A DNA stretch of 64,000 nucleotides, from NCBI RefSeq assembly GCF_022808695.1, contig NZ_JAKZKW010000004.1:62001-126000 (forward strand). Reading direction: 5' to 3'. This document shows, in pieces, positions 52,537 through 61,791 of the stretch; within the stretch, counting starts at the first letter, position 1, and every line of letters begins with the position of its first letter. Source of the DNA: Fundidesulfovibrio soli (GTDB lineage Bacteria; Desulfobacterota; Desulfovibrionia; Desulfovibrionales; Desulfovibrionaceae). Below the pieces are notes generated by a model, which did no database searches, was not told the origin of the DNA, and worked only from the letters and a program-made list of their open reading frames with translations. Position numbers and translations under genes: made by a program.

Positions 52537-52598
52537 GGATGATCCTTCTGTGTCGGGGTGGAAAAACTACCCGCCAGTTCCAGTAATCGACGGAAGTG

Positions 52599-53198
52599 TC
52601 AAGAGCGGGCGAACCCGGCCCAGTCCTCGAGCAGGGAGCGCAGGGCGCGGCCCCGGTGGCTGCGGGCGTTCTTCTGCTCCGCGCTCATCTCGGCGGCTGT
52701 GAGGCCCAGCTCCGCGTCGATGAACAGCGGGTCGTAACCGAAGCCCCCGGAACCTTTGGGCGCGAATCCCACGCGGCCTTCCCAGGCGCCAAGCGCCGTG
52801 AGCTCGCGTCCGTCCGGGCGGCTGGCCACGATGGCGGAGACGAAGCGGCAGGCCCTTCGGCCCTCGGGCACGTCGGCCAGGGCCGCCAGCAGCTTCTCGT
52901 TGTTGGAGGCGTCCGTGGCCCCTTCGCCGGAGTAGCGCGCCGAGCGCACCCCGGGGTCGCCGCCCAGGGCGTCCACCACCAGGCCGGAGTCGTCGGCCAG
53001 GGCGATGAGCCCTGTGGCCTGGCTCACGGCCTCGGCCTTGATGCGGGCGTTGGCCTCGAAAGTGTCGCCCGTCTCCTCGATCTCGCCGATCTGGGGGAAG
53101 CGGTCCAGGCCCAGAACCTCCACGTCCATTCCGGCCATCATGGCCTGCAGCTCGCGCACCTTGCCCTGGTTGCGCGTGGCCAGCACCACCTGCGTCAT
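52599..53198 (-). CDS. rdgB: XTP/dITP pyrophosphatase RdgB (HAM1)
   Basis: A 199-residue housecleaning enzyme that removes dITP, XTP and similar deaminated nucleotides. Diagnostic segments are VVLATRNQGKVRELQ, DTFEANARIKAEA, ADDSGLVVDALGG, RSARYSGEGATD and GGFGYDPLF. The ATG at 53198 overlaps the histidine-kinase stop as ATGA, and glmS follows 62 bp later. Confidence 0.96.
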   Translation of the reverse strand: MTQVVLATRNQGKVRELQAMMAGMDVEVLGLDRFPQIGEIEETGDTFEANARIKAEAVSQATGLIALADDSGLVVDALGGDPGVRSARYSGEGATDASNNEKLLAALADVPEGRRACRFVSAIVASRPDGRELTALGAWEGRVGFAPKGSGGFGYDPLFIDAELGLTAAEMSAEQKNARSHRGRALRSLLEDWAGFARS

Positions 53199-54391
53199 CC
53201 GTTCCCCCCGTTGTTGTCCGAGCCGCCGCGCCAGATGCCGTCGTGGCGCGGGGCGGCGTAGGATTCCAGATTTTCTTCCACCGCGGCGTCCACCGGCGGC
53301 ATCACCAGGCGCACCACGGTGCCCCGGCCCACCTCGCTCTCCAGCTCCACCGCGCCGCCCAGCTCGTCGAGTATCTTGCGGGTCATGGCCAGGCCAAGGC
53401 CGGAGCCCTTGTCCTTGGTGGAGAAGAAGGGGTTGAACACCTGGTCCAGGTGTTCGGGCAGGATGCCCTTGCCCGTGTCCGCCAGCTCCATGACCACCTG
53501 CCCCCTGCGCAGATAGCAGCGCAAGGTCAGCTCGCCGCCCTCGGGCATGGCCTCCATGGAGTTCTTGACCATGTTGATCAGGCACTGCTTGATGAGGTCC
53601 GGGTCGCCCTTGACCAGGGGCAGGCCCGAATCCACCTCCACGCGCACGGCGATGTCCTGCTTCTGGCAGCCCAGGGCCATGAGCCCCATGGTCTGCTCGG
53701 CGGTGGCCGCCACGTCGATCTGCCCGTCCGCGCCCTGGGTGGGGCGGGCGAAATTGAGCAGGCTCTTCAAAATCTTGTCCAGGCGGTTGGACTCCTCCAG
53801 GATGATGGAGACCTTGCCCCGGGCGCGCTCGTCCAGGTTGCCGGAGCGCAGCAGGGAATTGGCGAAGCCCGCGATGGCGAAGAGCGGATTCCTGATCTCG
53901 TGGGCCACGTAGGTGGACAGCTCGCCCACGGCGGCCAGCTTCTCGGACTGCTGCAGGCGGCGCTCCATGTAGGTGCGCTGGGTGATGTCGCGGCGCAGGA
54001 GCACCACGTGGGAGAGCTTCCCCGCCGTGTCCATCACCGGGTAGGTGTAGACCCTAAAGGTGTGCATGCGCCCCTCGGCGTCCACCACGGTCTGCACCTG
54101 CTCGCTCTTGCCGCCTGTGCGCACGCTCTCCCAGAGGGCGGGGTCATCCTTGGCCTCGCACACGCCCTGGAAGCCGCTCAGCGCCTCGCGGCAGGCCTTG
54201 CCCAGGAAGTTCCGCCGGGTGCCGCCCAGGCGCTCCAGCACAGCGCGGTTGACCTCCACCACGCAGCCGCTCGAATCCAGCACCACGATGTCGTCGGGTA
54301 TCTGGTCGATGACCGAGGTCAGCAGGCTCGGCTCGCTGAGCAGGGCATCGGCGCACACGTCCGCTACCGGGCGGATGGGGTCGTCGGTCAT
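53195..54391 (-). CDS. PAS-domain sensor histidine kinase, soluble
   Basis: A 398-residue kinase without membrane segments. A PAS domain (about 20-140; IPDDIVVLDSSGCVVEVNRA) is followed by HisKA with His164 (YVAHEIRNPLFAIAGF) and an HATPase (NMVKNSMEAM, DTGKGI, GSGLGLAM). No response regulator is adjacent. The start overlaps the mscS-like gene and the end overlaps rdgB, so it is embedded in this operon. Confidence 0.9.
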   Translation of the reverse strand: MTDDPIRPVADVCADALLSEPSLLTSVIDQIPDDIVVLDSSGCVVEVNRAVLERLGGTRRNFLGKACREALSGFQGVCEAKDDPALWESVRTGGKSEQVQTVVDAEGRMHTFRVYTYPVMDTAGKLSHVVLLRRDITQRTYMERRLQQSEKLAAVGELSTYVAHEIRNPLFAIAGFANSLLRSGNLDERARGKVSIILEESNRLDKILKSLLNFARPTQGADGQIDVAATAEQTMGLMALGCQKQDIAVRVEVDSGLPLVKGDPDLIKQCLINMVKNSMEAMPEGGELTLRCYLRRGQVVMELADTGKGILPEHLDQVFNPFFSTKDKGSGLGLAMTRKILDELGGAVELESEVGRGTVVRLVMPPVDAAVEENLESYAAPRHDGIWRGGSDNNGGNG

Positions 54392-57000
54392 GTCCGTCCT
54401 CCGTCTTTTTCCGGGCCCAGGGGAAGGGACTCTTCATCCCTGCCGGCGATTTTCACGGTCACGTCGCGCTGCGGGAAGGGGATCTCCACGCCGTGCTCCC
54501 GGAAGGCGCGGTCCACGGCTAGGTGGATGTCGGAGCTGGTCCTGGCGGCATTGTCCAGGTCGTTGACCCAGTAGGCCAGGCGGAAGTTGAGGGAGGAATC
54601 CGCGAAGGCCATGAAGAACACGACGGGCTTGGGCTCGGCCAGCACGTTGGGGTGGGAGCTGGCCGCCTCCAGCAGCAGCTCCTGCACCAGGGCCGTGTCC
54701 GAGCCGTAGGCCACGCCCAATTCAAGCAGGCGGCGCACGCGGCGGTCCTTGTGGGACCAGTTGGTGATCTTCTGGGCGATCAGGTCCGAGTTGGGCACGA
54801 ACAGGGTGGCGTTGTCGAAGGTCTGCACCACGGTGTTGCGGATGTTCACCCGCTGCACCGTGCCCCAGAGGTCGCCGATCTGGAGCACGTCGCCCGCCTG
54901 GACGCTGCGCCCGAAGAGCAGGATCAGGCCGGAGATGAAGTTGTTGATGATGTTCTGCAGGCCGAAGCCGATACCCACGGAGAGGCCGCCCGCCACCACC
55001 GCCAGGCTGGTGAAGTTGGCCCCGGCCAGGCGCAGGGCTATGAGCACGTAGAGGCCCCAGACCACGTAGGTGGAGATGGTCTCCAGGAGGTTCAGCACCC
55101 CGCGCTCCAGGTCCGGCCGGCGGGCGGGCAGCTCGGCGATGAGCCTGTCCGCCACGCGGGTGGCCGCGCGGGCCAGGTAGAACCCGATGAACATCAGGGC
55201 CAGGCGGCCCAGGTCCAGGCTGAAGCCTTCGGCCCCCACGTCCGAGCTCACGGCGGAGAGGAACACGCTGCTGCCCCCCATGGCCAGGGACAGCCAGAAC
55301 AGGAAGCAGCCCGCCATGGCGATGACCGTCGACGGCAGGGCCAGCCCCCCCGCGAAGGACTTGAGCACTTCACCCGTGAAGTCCGCCGAGGGCCGGGCCA
55401 CCAGCCTGCCCACCAGCCCGTAGAGCGCGAGCCCCGCCTGCAGCAGCACCAGGGCCATGAACCAACCCTCGGCCGCCAGCATGGTCAGGTTCACCCAGCC
55501 GAAGAGCGCGGGCAGGCACAGCAGCGGATAGAGCCAGCCGCCCGCCCCGGCCAGGCGCGACACCGCGTCGGCCCCGCGCCCGCGCGCACTCCTGCGCACC
55601 AGCCACCCGGCCGCGAACAGGGCCAGCACCCAGGCCCCGCCCCTGAAGGCGTCCGGCAGCCAGGGCATCTGCAGGAGCACGGCCAGGGTGAACATGCCCC
55701 AGGCCAGGCCCACGGGATTTCGCGGCGCGCGGGCCTTGGCGGGCTTGGCCGCAGGCTCGGTTTTCGCCGCTGCGGACGGCACGGCGGCCGGTGCGGCGGA
55801 TGCTTCGGCGGCGGGTTCTGTTGCGGCGTCGGATGCAGCCGGGTTCGTCACGTCCGCGCAGGCCATGTCCGGCTGCTGCTCCGCGAGTTCGGGCCCGGCC
55901 GGAACGGCGTCGCCGCCCTGCTCCGCTCCGGGTTTGGCGGCCGGCGCGACGAGGCCGCCGCAGCGCAGCAGGTGCAGGAACCAGGCGACCCCCAGCACGC
56001 CCCGGGAGATCAGCACCTCGGCCAGGGCCCCGGTCTCGGCGCGCACCAGCACGTAGCCCGCGCCCGAGGTGGCCCAGAGCACGCCCACGCCCGCGCCGAT
56101 CCAGGCCAGGCTGCCCAGCGGCCTGCCCGCCCTGAAGCCGCCGTAACGCTTCTCCAGCCGCTTGAGCGCCACGGCCGCGCCGCCCACCAGCACCACCATG
56201 AGGCCCAGGAGGCGGGTGAGCAGGTCCTTGGTGCGGCCGTCGCCCGCGTCGAAGAGGTTGGCGAAGGTGGCCACGTAGCGCGGCAGGTTGCCCATGTGCT
56301 GGATGGCCTCCTGCCAGGCTCCCAGGGAGAGCAGGCTCTTGCCGGAGGCGAAGTAGTAGTCCTTCCAGGCCCTGGGGATGCGCTCCTTGACGGTCTGGAC
56401 GGAGCGCCCGATGCCCGCCGTGAGGTCGCGCGTGGGGTTGAGGCCCTGGTCCAGCACGGTCTTCACGCGGCCAAGCTTGTTCTTGAGCTTGCGCAGGTCG
56501 CCCAGGAAATCGTTGAGGGATTTGGTCAGCTCCGGCGATGGCCCATCGGCCGCCTGCTGCGAGAACTCGGCGTCCAGCTCGCCCAGGCGCTCCTGGAAGC
56601 GCTTGAGGTCGGCGTCAGCCTTCTGGAAGGGCTGGGTCACGGCCTCCACGCGGGCCTGCAGGATGTCCAGCCCGGCCAGCACGGCGCGCAGCTCCATGGG
56701 GTTGCTGCCGGACACGCGCCCGAGCACCATGAGCTCGTCGAGCTTTTTGCGCAGGGAGGCGAGATCCTGCCGGGTCTGCTTGACCATGCCGGGCAGCGTC
56801 TGGGAGACGCCGTCCACGTATTCGATCTGGTACTGCAGCTCCTCGTAGTTGCGCTGGAGCATGAGCTTCCAGCTCTCGCCCTCCTCGGCGTGGGCGGCGG
56901 AGCTGGCGAAAAGCGGCGCCGCGGCGAGCAGCGCGAACAGGGCGGCTATCAGAAGGCGCGGCCGCAGGCCGCGGCCGCGCAGGGCGGAAGTCATGGGCAT
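54388..57000 (-). CDS. Large MscS/MscK-type mechanosensitive channel
   Basis: An 870-residue protein. A signal peptide (residues 1-38) is followed by a periplasmic coiled-coil-rich domain to about residue 270 (TLPGMVKQTRQDLASLRKKLDELM, split at LRKKLDEL). About ten membrane helices follow, interrupted by a cytoplasmic or periplasmic Ala/Pro/Glu-rich low-complexity loop near 370-425. The C-terminal MscS core has VVAGGLSVGIGFGLQNIINN (pore helix) and GRSVQAGDVLQIGDLWGTVQ. Such channels release solutes under osmotic stress. First gene of the operon leading to amiC. Confidence 0.9.
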   Translation of the reverse strand: MPMTSALRGRGLRPRLLIAALFALLAAAPLFASSAAHAEEGESWKLMLQRNYEELQYQIEYVDGVSQTLPGMVKQTRQDLASLRKKLDELMVLGRVSGSNPMELRAVLAGLDILQARVEAVTQPFQKADADLKRFQERLGELDAEFSQQAADGPSPELTKSLNDFLGDLRKLKNKLGRVKTVLDQGLNPTRDLTAGIGRSVQTVKERIPRAWKDYYFASGKSLLSLGAWQEAIQHMGNLPRYVATFANLFDAGDGRTKDLLTRLLGLMVVLVGGAAVALKRLEKRYGGFRAGRPLGSLAWIGAGVGVLWATSGAGYVLVRAETGALAEVLISRGVLGVAWFLHLLRCGGLVAPAAKPGAEQGGDAVPAGPELAEQQPDMACADVTNPAASDAATEPAAEASAAPAAVPSAAAKTEPAAKPAKARAPRNPVGLAWGMFTLAVLLQMPWLPDAFRGGAWVLALFAAGWLVRRSARGRGADAVSRLAGAGGWLYPLLCLPALFGWVNLTMLAAEGWFMALVLLQAGLALYGLVGRLVARPSADFTGEVLKSFAGGLALPSTVIAMAGCFLFWLSLAMGGSSVFLSAVSSDVGAEGFSLDLGRLALMFIGFYLARAATRVADRLIAELPARRPDLERGVLNLLETISTYVVWGLYVLIALRLAGANFTSLAVVAGGLSVGIGFGLQNIINNFISGLILLFGRSVQAGDVLQIGDLWGTVQRVNIRNTVVQTFDNATLFVPNSDLIAQKITNWSHKDRRVRRLLELGVAYGSDTALVQELLLEAASSHPNVLAEPKPVVFFMAFADSSLNFRLAYWVNDLDNAARTSSDIHLAVDRAFREHGVEIPFPQRDVTVKIAGRDEESLPLGPEKDGGRT

Positions 57001-57155
57001 GTACTGATCTCCAAAGCCGGGCGCGGGTCGTTTCCCCTGCGCCTCTCATTCTTATTTAGCGGGTTCCGGGCGCGATATCAATGTGGACCGCCCGCGGCGC
57101 GTCCCCTCCCGCTTCGCGCCTCGCTTTTTGGCGCGCTCACTGCTAGAAGGCCCGC

Positions 57156-58454
57156 ATGGCCGACACGATTCCCGTCTACACGATCTCCCTTGGCTGCCCC
57201 AAGAACCTGGTGGACACCGAGTTCCTGCTGGGCGGCCTGCCCGGGCGCGCCCGCCCGGTGGACCGTCCCGAGGACGCCGCCCTGGTGCTGGTGAACACCT
57301 GCGGCTTCATCCGCCCCGCTGTGGAGGAGTCCGTCTCCGAAATCCTCGACGCGGCCGAAGCCATCGCCAACCTCTCGCCCAGGCCGCTGCTGGCCGTGGC
57401 GGGCTGCCTGGTGAGCCGCTACGGCGGTGAGCTGGCCCAGTCCATGCCCGAGGTGGACCTCTGGCTCACCACCCACGAGCTGCCGGACTGGCCCGCCAAG
57501 ATCGCCCTGGCCATGGGCCGGGCCGCCGCCGGGACCCCCGCGCGCATCCACTCCAGCCCGCCCGGGTACGCCTACCTCAAGGTCAGCGAGGGCTGCCGCC
57601 ACAAGTGCCGCTTCTGCACCATCCCGTCCATCCGTGGCACGCTCAAGAGCACGCCCGTGGCCGAGCTGGCCCGCGAGGCCGAAAATATTCTCTCCACCGG
57701 CCGCAAGGAGCTCATCCTGGTGGCCCAGGACCTTACCGCCTTCGGGCACGACCTGGACCCCAAGCAGGACCTTCGCGCCCTGCTGGAGGCCCTGCTGCCC
57801 CTCTCCGGCCTGGAGCGGCTGCGCCTGCTCTACCTCTACCCCGCCGGGCTGACCCCTGAGCTGCTGGACTTCCTCAAGGACGCCGGGCCGCCCTTCGTGC
57901 CCTACTTCGACATCCCCCTGCAGCACGCCCACCCTGACATCCTGCGCTCCATGGGCCGCCCCTTCGCCAAGGACCCAAGGCGCGTCATCGACTTGGTGCG
58001 CTCCCGCTTCCCCGAGGCGGCCATCCGCACCAGCCTCATCGTGGGCTACCCGGGCGAGACGCGCACCCATTTCAACTTCCTGCTCAACTTCGTGCGGGAG
58101 GTGCGCTTCCAGCACCTGGGCGTGTTCGCCTATCAGCGGGAAGAGGGCACCCCGGCCGCGGCCATGCCCGGCCAGGTTGGCGCTAAGACCAGCCAGGGCC
58201 GCAAGGATGCAATCATGGCCGCGCAGGCCGAAATATCGGAGGAGTGGCTTTCCGGGTTCGAGAACATGAGTTTGGATGTGCTGGTGGACGCCCCCCACCC
58301 CGAGTGGCCCGGGCTGCACGTTGGGCGCACCTGGTTCCAGGCCCCGGAGATCGACGGCGTGACCTATGTTTCAGGGCCTGGGGTCAAGCCCGGAGCCATG
58401 GTCAAGGCCCTGATCGAGGAAGCCAAGACCTACGACTTGGTGGCCCTGGCCTGA
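57156..58454 (+). CDS. rimO: Ribosomal protein S12 methylthiotransferase RimO
   Basis: A 432-residue radical SAM enzyme that attaches a methylthio group to an Asp of ribosomal protein S12. The N-terminal cluster cysteines are Cys14 (SLGCPKN), Cys49 (NTCGFI) and Cys84 (AGCLVSRY). The radical SAM cluster is Cys147, 151, 154 (GCRHKCRFC). The block PYFDIPLQHAHPDILRSM and a C-terminal TRAM-like domain complete it. Gene is divergent from mscS and convergent with the HAD gene. Confidence 0.95.
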   Translation: MADTIPVYTISLGCPKNLVDTEFLLGGLPGRARPVDRPEDAALVLVNTCGFIRPAVEESVSEILDAAEAIANLSPRPLLAVAGCLVSRYGGELAQSMPEVDLWLTTHELPDWPAKIALAMGRAAAGTPARIHSSPPGYAYLKVSEGCRHKCRFCTIPSIRGTLKSTPVAELAREAENILSTGRKELILVAQDLTAFGHDLDPKQDLRALLEALLPLSGLERLRLLYLYPAGLTPELLDFLKDAGPPFVPYFDIPLQHAHPDILRSMGRPFAKDPRRVIDLVRSRFPEAAIRTSLIVGYPGETRTHFNFLLNFVREVRFQHLGVFAYQREEGTPAAAMPGQVGAKTSQGRKDAIMAAQAEISEEWLSGFENMSLDVLVDAPHPEWPGLHVGRTWFQAPEIDGVTYVSGPGVKPGAMVKALIEEAKTYDLVALA

Positions 58455-58477
58455 CAGCCGGGAAGAGCCTCCGGCGG

Positions 58478-58500
58478 CCAGAGGGTCTTCGACCCTCTGG
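58478..58500 (-). repeat. Palindromic repeat, copy D (diverged, minus orientation)
   Basis: Hairpin CCAGAGGGTC TTC GACCCTCTGG, followed by ACTCCC and preceded by CCGGCGG. On the minus strand this reads GTCCAGAGGG...CCCTCTGG-CCGCCGG, matching the first hairpin and linker of copies B and C. It lies between the convergent rimO and HAD genes. Confidence 0.65.
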
Positions 58501-58541
58501 ACTCCCTTATAGTTTCGCGTCCTGATCGGCCCAGCTTCGCG

Positions 58542-59210
58542 TTAGATCCAGCCTTCGGCGGCGAGGCGCTCCACCAGCTCCCCGGCGTGCGCGGCAAGGA
58601 AATCCGGCCCTGTGTCGGCAAGAGTCCTTACGTCGGTCTCACCGCTGGCCACGGCCGCCGCGAAGGCACCCGCCCGGCGCGCGGTAAGCACGTCCAGCGG
58701 GTGGTCCCCCACCATCAGGGCCGCCTCCGGCCCCACGCCGAGCCCGCCGAGCGCGGCCAGCAGGTGCGCCGGGTCGGGCTTCACGGCGTCCACGTCCTCA
58801 CGGGTGAGCAGCACGGAGAGATACTCCCCGGCGTCCGGGAACACTGTCGCCACCGAAGCGCGCGTGTTGCGCGTGATCACCGCCGGGGCCACACCCACCC
58901 GCCTGAGCGCCGTCAGAATGGGCCGGGTGAACCCGAACAGGCTCGTGCGCGATGCGGCCTCGGCCTCCATCTCCTCGATGATGGCGAGCGCCGCCCGTCT
59001 GAAGTGCCCCGCAGGGTCCGCTTCCATGCTCCCGGCCAGCCGCTCTATCCATTCCAGGGCGGGCAGATGGCCCGGCTCGGCCCTGCCGCAGGGGTAGCCA
59101 GCCCCCAGGTCCCCGATGCGCCGCTTCATGAGCGCGAAATCGAGCGCGGGCCTTGCCAGCGTCCCGTCGAAATCGAACACCACCGCGCGCAGGCGTGTCA
59201 CCTTCTCCAT
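58542..59210 (-). CDS. HAD-superfamily phosphatase
   Basis: A 222-residue soluble enzyme. VVFDFDGTLARP supplies the nucleophile Asp and general acid Asp. AVITRNTRAS is motif II, and VKPDPAHLL with MVGDHPLDVLTARRAGA is motifs III-IV. A helical cap lies between residues 20 and 85, as in phosphoglycolate phosphatase-like members. The substrate is unknown. Divergent from the flavoprotein gene. Confidence 0.85.
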   Translation of the reverse strand: MEKVTRLRAVVFDFDGTLARPALDFALMKRRIGDLGAGYPCGRAEPGHLPALEWIERLAGSMEADPAGHFRRAALAIIEEMEAEAASRTSLFGFTRPILTALRRVGVAPAVITRNTRASVATVFPDAGEYLSVLLTREDVDAVKPDPAHLLAALGGLGVGPEAALMVGDHPLDVLTARRAGAFAAAVASGETDVRTLADTGPDFLAAHAGELVERLAAEGWI

Positions 59211-59261
59211 CGTTGCCTCCCGCAGCGCAACCGGGTATCAGGAGGCCCTCCTGGGGGCAAG

Positions 59262-60443
59262 ATGACACACTACGACGTTCTCATCGCCGGGGCCGGTCCC
59301 GCCGGGACGGCCGCCGCCGCCGTGCTCGCCCGCGCGGGCGCATCCGTTCTGCTGCTCGACCGCAAGACCTTCCCGCGCGACAAGCTCTGCGCCGGGCTCT
59401 TCACCTGGAAAACCGTGCGCACCCTGGGCCGCGTGTTCGGCGCCACGGCCGAGGAGCTGGTCGCGAACGGCGTCATCAACCACGTCAGCCACGAATACCG
59501 CATCCGCCACCGCGAGATGATCCTCTCCGGCGGGAAGCTGGTCTACCCCTTCCACTTCGTGGACCGCCGCGTGTTCGACGCCTGGTGCCTGGAGCAGGCC
59601 GTCGCCGCCGGAGCCGAGGTGGTGCAGGGCGAGGGCGTGGACTGGGTGGACCCCGCGCGCGGCCTGGTGCGCACTTCCGCCGGTCGGGAGCTGACCGCCG
59701 GGCACATCATAGGCGCGGACGGTGCCCTGAGCACCGTGCGCACCTTCTGCGGCATCGAACCGGAGCTGTGGCGCACCGAGCAGGGCATGGGCCTTGAGAT
59801 CTACCTGGAGCGCGGCTGGATCAAGAAGCAGCCCAGACTGCATGAGGACATCCTGGCCGATTTCCCCACCATCTACTCCGGTTTCGTGCACGCCGGGTAC
59901 GGCTGGGTCTTCCCGCACGCCGACCGGGTGATCCTGGGCATCGGCGGCCTGTACCGGGCCAACCGCGCGGGCGAGTTCCGCCACGCCCTGGCCGACTTTC
60001 TGAATTTCCTGGGCATCCCCGAAGGCCACGGCCTGCCCGTCAAGGGGCACCCCCTGCCCTACGGCAACTGGCTGGAGCGGCCTCACGCCGGTCGCGTGCT
60101 CCTGGCCGGTGATGCGGGCGGCATGGTGGAGCCCTTCTTCGGCGAAGGCATCCACTACGCCCTGCACACCGGGGAACTGGCGGCCAAGGCCGCGCTGGCC
60201 GCGAAGGGCGACGGCGCGTCGGCTGGCGCGCACTACGTGCGGGCGCTCAAGCGCACCGTATTCACGGAGCTGGCCTGGTCAAAGCATCTGCGCCGGCTGC
60301 TCTACTTCTTCGTGCGCAACGGGGCGCTGCTGCCCGTGCGCGGCTTCCTGGGCGGGGGCGGCACGAGGCTGCAGGAGATGGTGCACGGCATGCGCTCCTT
60401 CAAGCTGCTGCGCGACATCCGCGAACAGCACCCGGAGAGCTGA
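59262..60443 (+). CDS. FAD-dependent geranylgeranyl-reductase-type oxidoreductase
   Basis: A 393-residue flavoprotein. The N-terminal dinucleotide fold is VLIAGAGPAGTAAAAVLARAG. DKLCAGLFTWKT, IIGADGALSTVR and VLLAGDAGGMVEPFFGEGIHYAL are typical of the geranylgeranyl reductase/ChlP-like group that saturates isoprenoid chains (for example in menaquinone or lipid synthesis). The actual substrate is not known. The ATG at 59262 lies close behind GGAGG, with a GGGGGCAAG spacer. Confidence 0.85.
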   Translation: MTHYDVLIAGAGPAGTAAAAVLARAGASVLLLDRKTFPRDKLCAGLFTWKTVRTLGRVFGATAEELVANGVINHVSHEYRIRHREMILSGGKLVYPFHFVDRRVFDAWCLEQAVAAGAEVVQGEGVDWVDPARGLVRTSAGRELTAGHIIGADGALSTVRTFCGIEPELWRTEQGMGLEIYLERGWIKKQPRLHEDILADFPTIYSGFVHAGYGWVFPHADRVILGIGGLYRANRAGEFRHALADFLNFLGIPEGHGLPVKGHPLPYGNWLERPHAGRVLLAGDAGGMVEPFFGEGIHYALHTGELAAKAALAAKGDGASAGAHYVRALKRTVFTELAWSKHLRRLLYFFVRNGALLPVRGFLGGGGTRLQEMVHGMRSFKLLRDIREQHPES

Positions 60444-60583
60444 AGCAAGGCTCGTCTCCATACGCTGACTCGGTTGCGCGACGCGGTTAAGACGGCTCCT
60501 CCTGGTGCGGCGGTCGCGGGCAACTGCCCCCTGCGAGGTGCTGTGAGATGCCCCCAGCCCCGCTCTCATTCTGACAATCAAAA

Positions 60584-60614
60584 AAGAGCCGTGGTCCCCG
60601 GGACCACGGCTCTT
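60584..60614. terminator. Bidirectional terminator
   Basis: 15-bp perfect inverted repeat starting AAGAGCCGTGGTCCC with almost no loop, flanked by an A-run and a T-rich side. It serves the converging flavoprotein (plus) and AhpD-like (minus) genes. Confidence 0.85.
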
Positions 60615-60635
60615 CTTTTACATACGAAACTTGGT

Positions 60636-61151
60636 CTAGCGGATGAAGGCCTTGAACAGCACCGAGGAGGCCACCATGTTAGCCGCTGCCGAGCAGGCAT
60701 CCAGGATGTCGGCGTCGCTGAAGCCCAGGGCGTGCAGGGCCTCCACCTCCTTTTGGGTGACCGAGGCGGGCTCGTCCACCACCTTGTGCACGAACCGCAA
60801 TAGCTTCTCCTCCTCCTTGTCCAGCCCGGCGGCCGTGGGGTCGCACTCCAGCCTGCGGATGCGCTCGTCCTCCAGGCCCATGCGGCTGAGAATCCCACGG
60901 TTGAACACCTCGCAAGCCGTGTGACCCACCTTGGCCGCCACGCTGTAGCGCAGCGCGGTGAAGAACTCGGGCGAAAGCCGCTTGTGGTTGCGGAAATAAT
61001 CGATCACCTGCAGGTGCCGCTCCATGAGACCCGGGCTTGCGCTCATGAGCTGCAGGGTTTTGGGCACGCCGATCTCCGGCGGGAACTTGGCGTACAGGTC
61101 GGCGATCAAGCCGGTGGCGGCTTCCGGGGCAACGGTTTCGAGCATGAACAT
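60636..61151 (-). CDS. AhpD-like / carboxymuconolactone decarboxylase-fold protein
   Basis: A 171-residue all-helical protein of the AhpD-like superfamily: EIGVPKTLQLMSASPGLMERHL, then RYSVAAKVGHTACEVFNRGIL (split at VGHTACEV). Active AhpD peroxidases have a CxxC pair at this place; here only one Cys remains, so peroxidase activity is doubtful. A second Cys (ILDACSAAANM) lies near the end. AGGAGG is 7 nt before the ATG. Follows tetR by 55 bp, with a TetR-type operator in the gap. Confidence 0.75.
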   Translation of the reverse strand: MFMLETVAPEAATGLIADLYAKFPPEIGVPKTLQLMSASPGLMERHLQVIDYFRNHKRLSPEFFTALRYSVAAKVGHTACEVFNRGILSRMGLEDERIRRLECDPTAAGLDKEEEKLLRFVHKVVDEPASVTQKEVEALHALGFSDADILDACSAAANMVASSVLFKAFIR

Positions 61152-61167
61152 GGGATGCCTCCTAGTA

Positions 61168-61184
61168 TTAGACCGGTCGGTTAG
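61168..61184. promoter_or_regulatory. Candidate TetR operator in front of the AhpD-like gene
   Basis: TTAGACCGGTCGGTTAG shares the 11-mer TAGACCGGTCG with the site in front of tetR. It lies 17 bp before the AhpD-like ATG and overlaps a TAATAC that could be a -10. Confidence 0.6.
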
Positions 61185-61205
61185 TTGGTTCTCCAAAAAC
61201 AAACG

Positions 61206-61784
61206 CTACACGAGCAGCCTGTCGAAAACAACGGACACGAAGCGCTCCAGCGCTTCGGGACCGGCGTCAGCCTTCATGCGCAGCAGCGACCCTTCCCAGG
61301 CGTCCACGATGAAGGCTGCCGTGGCTGCGGGGTCCAGCCCCTGGGGCAGCTGCCCTTCCCGGGCGGCCTCATCCAGCAGCGAACGGACCATGGCCGTGAG
61401 CCCGTCCAGGGCCTTGCGCAGCCGCTCCCGAAGGGGGGCGGAGAGAGAACTCATCTCCTGCGCGAGGCCGCCAATGGGGCAGCCCAGGGCGTAGCCCGAG
61501 TCCTCCTTCGGCTTCATCCGCGCCAGGAACAACGCCCGCAGTCGCTCAAGCGGCGGCACGGAGGCGTCTGCGAGCACAGGCTCCCAACCGGAGCGCACGG
61601 ACTCGCAGTAGTGTTCCACAAGGGCCAGGCCCAGGGCTTCCTTGGAGGGGAAGTAGAAGTAGAAGGAGCCCTTGGGCACCTTGGCAGCTTCCACGATCTC
61701 CTTGATGCCGGTGGCGGTGTAGCCCTGCTTGTGGATCAGCTGCGCTGCTGCTTCGATGATCTCCTGGCGGGTGTCGCGCTTCAT
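61206..61784 (-). CDS. TetR-family repressor
   Basis: A 192-residue regulator. The N-terminal helix-turn-helix is RQEIIEAAAQLIHKQGYTATGIKEIVEAAKVPKGSFYFYFPSKEAL (core GIKEIVEAAKVPKGSFYFYF). The C-terminal domain (from about residue 60) binds an unknown ligand; GCPIGGLAQEMS is typical of a TetR subgroup. I chose the ATG at 61784. An upstream ATG at 61823 would place the operator and -10 inside the gene. No ribosome site precedes 61784, and the promoter predicts transcription starting at about this base, so the mRNA may be leaderless. Confidence 0.88.
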   Translation of the reverse strand: MKRDTRQEIIEAAAQLIHKQGYTATGIKEIVEAAKVPKGSFYFYFPSKEALGLALVEHYCESVRSGWEPVLADASVPPLERLRALFLARMKPKEDSGYALGCPIGGLAQEMSSLSAPLRERLRKALDGLTAMVRSLLDEAAREGQLPQGLDPAATAAFIVDAWEGSLLRMKADAGPEALERFVSVVFDRLLV

Positions 61785-61791
61785 GCGGAGC

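Noticed and set aside
52537-52598. glmS ribozyme or leader RNA in front of glmS
   Set aside because: Only 62 bp are available and no catalytic core sequence is seen. Such ribozymes are mostly from Gram-positives.
54523-57294. 923-codon open frame on the plus strand opposite the mscS-like gene
   Set aside because: Fully antisense to a gene with clear channel motifs. The composition is typical of a GC-rich shadow.
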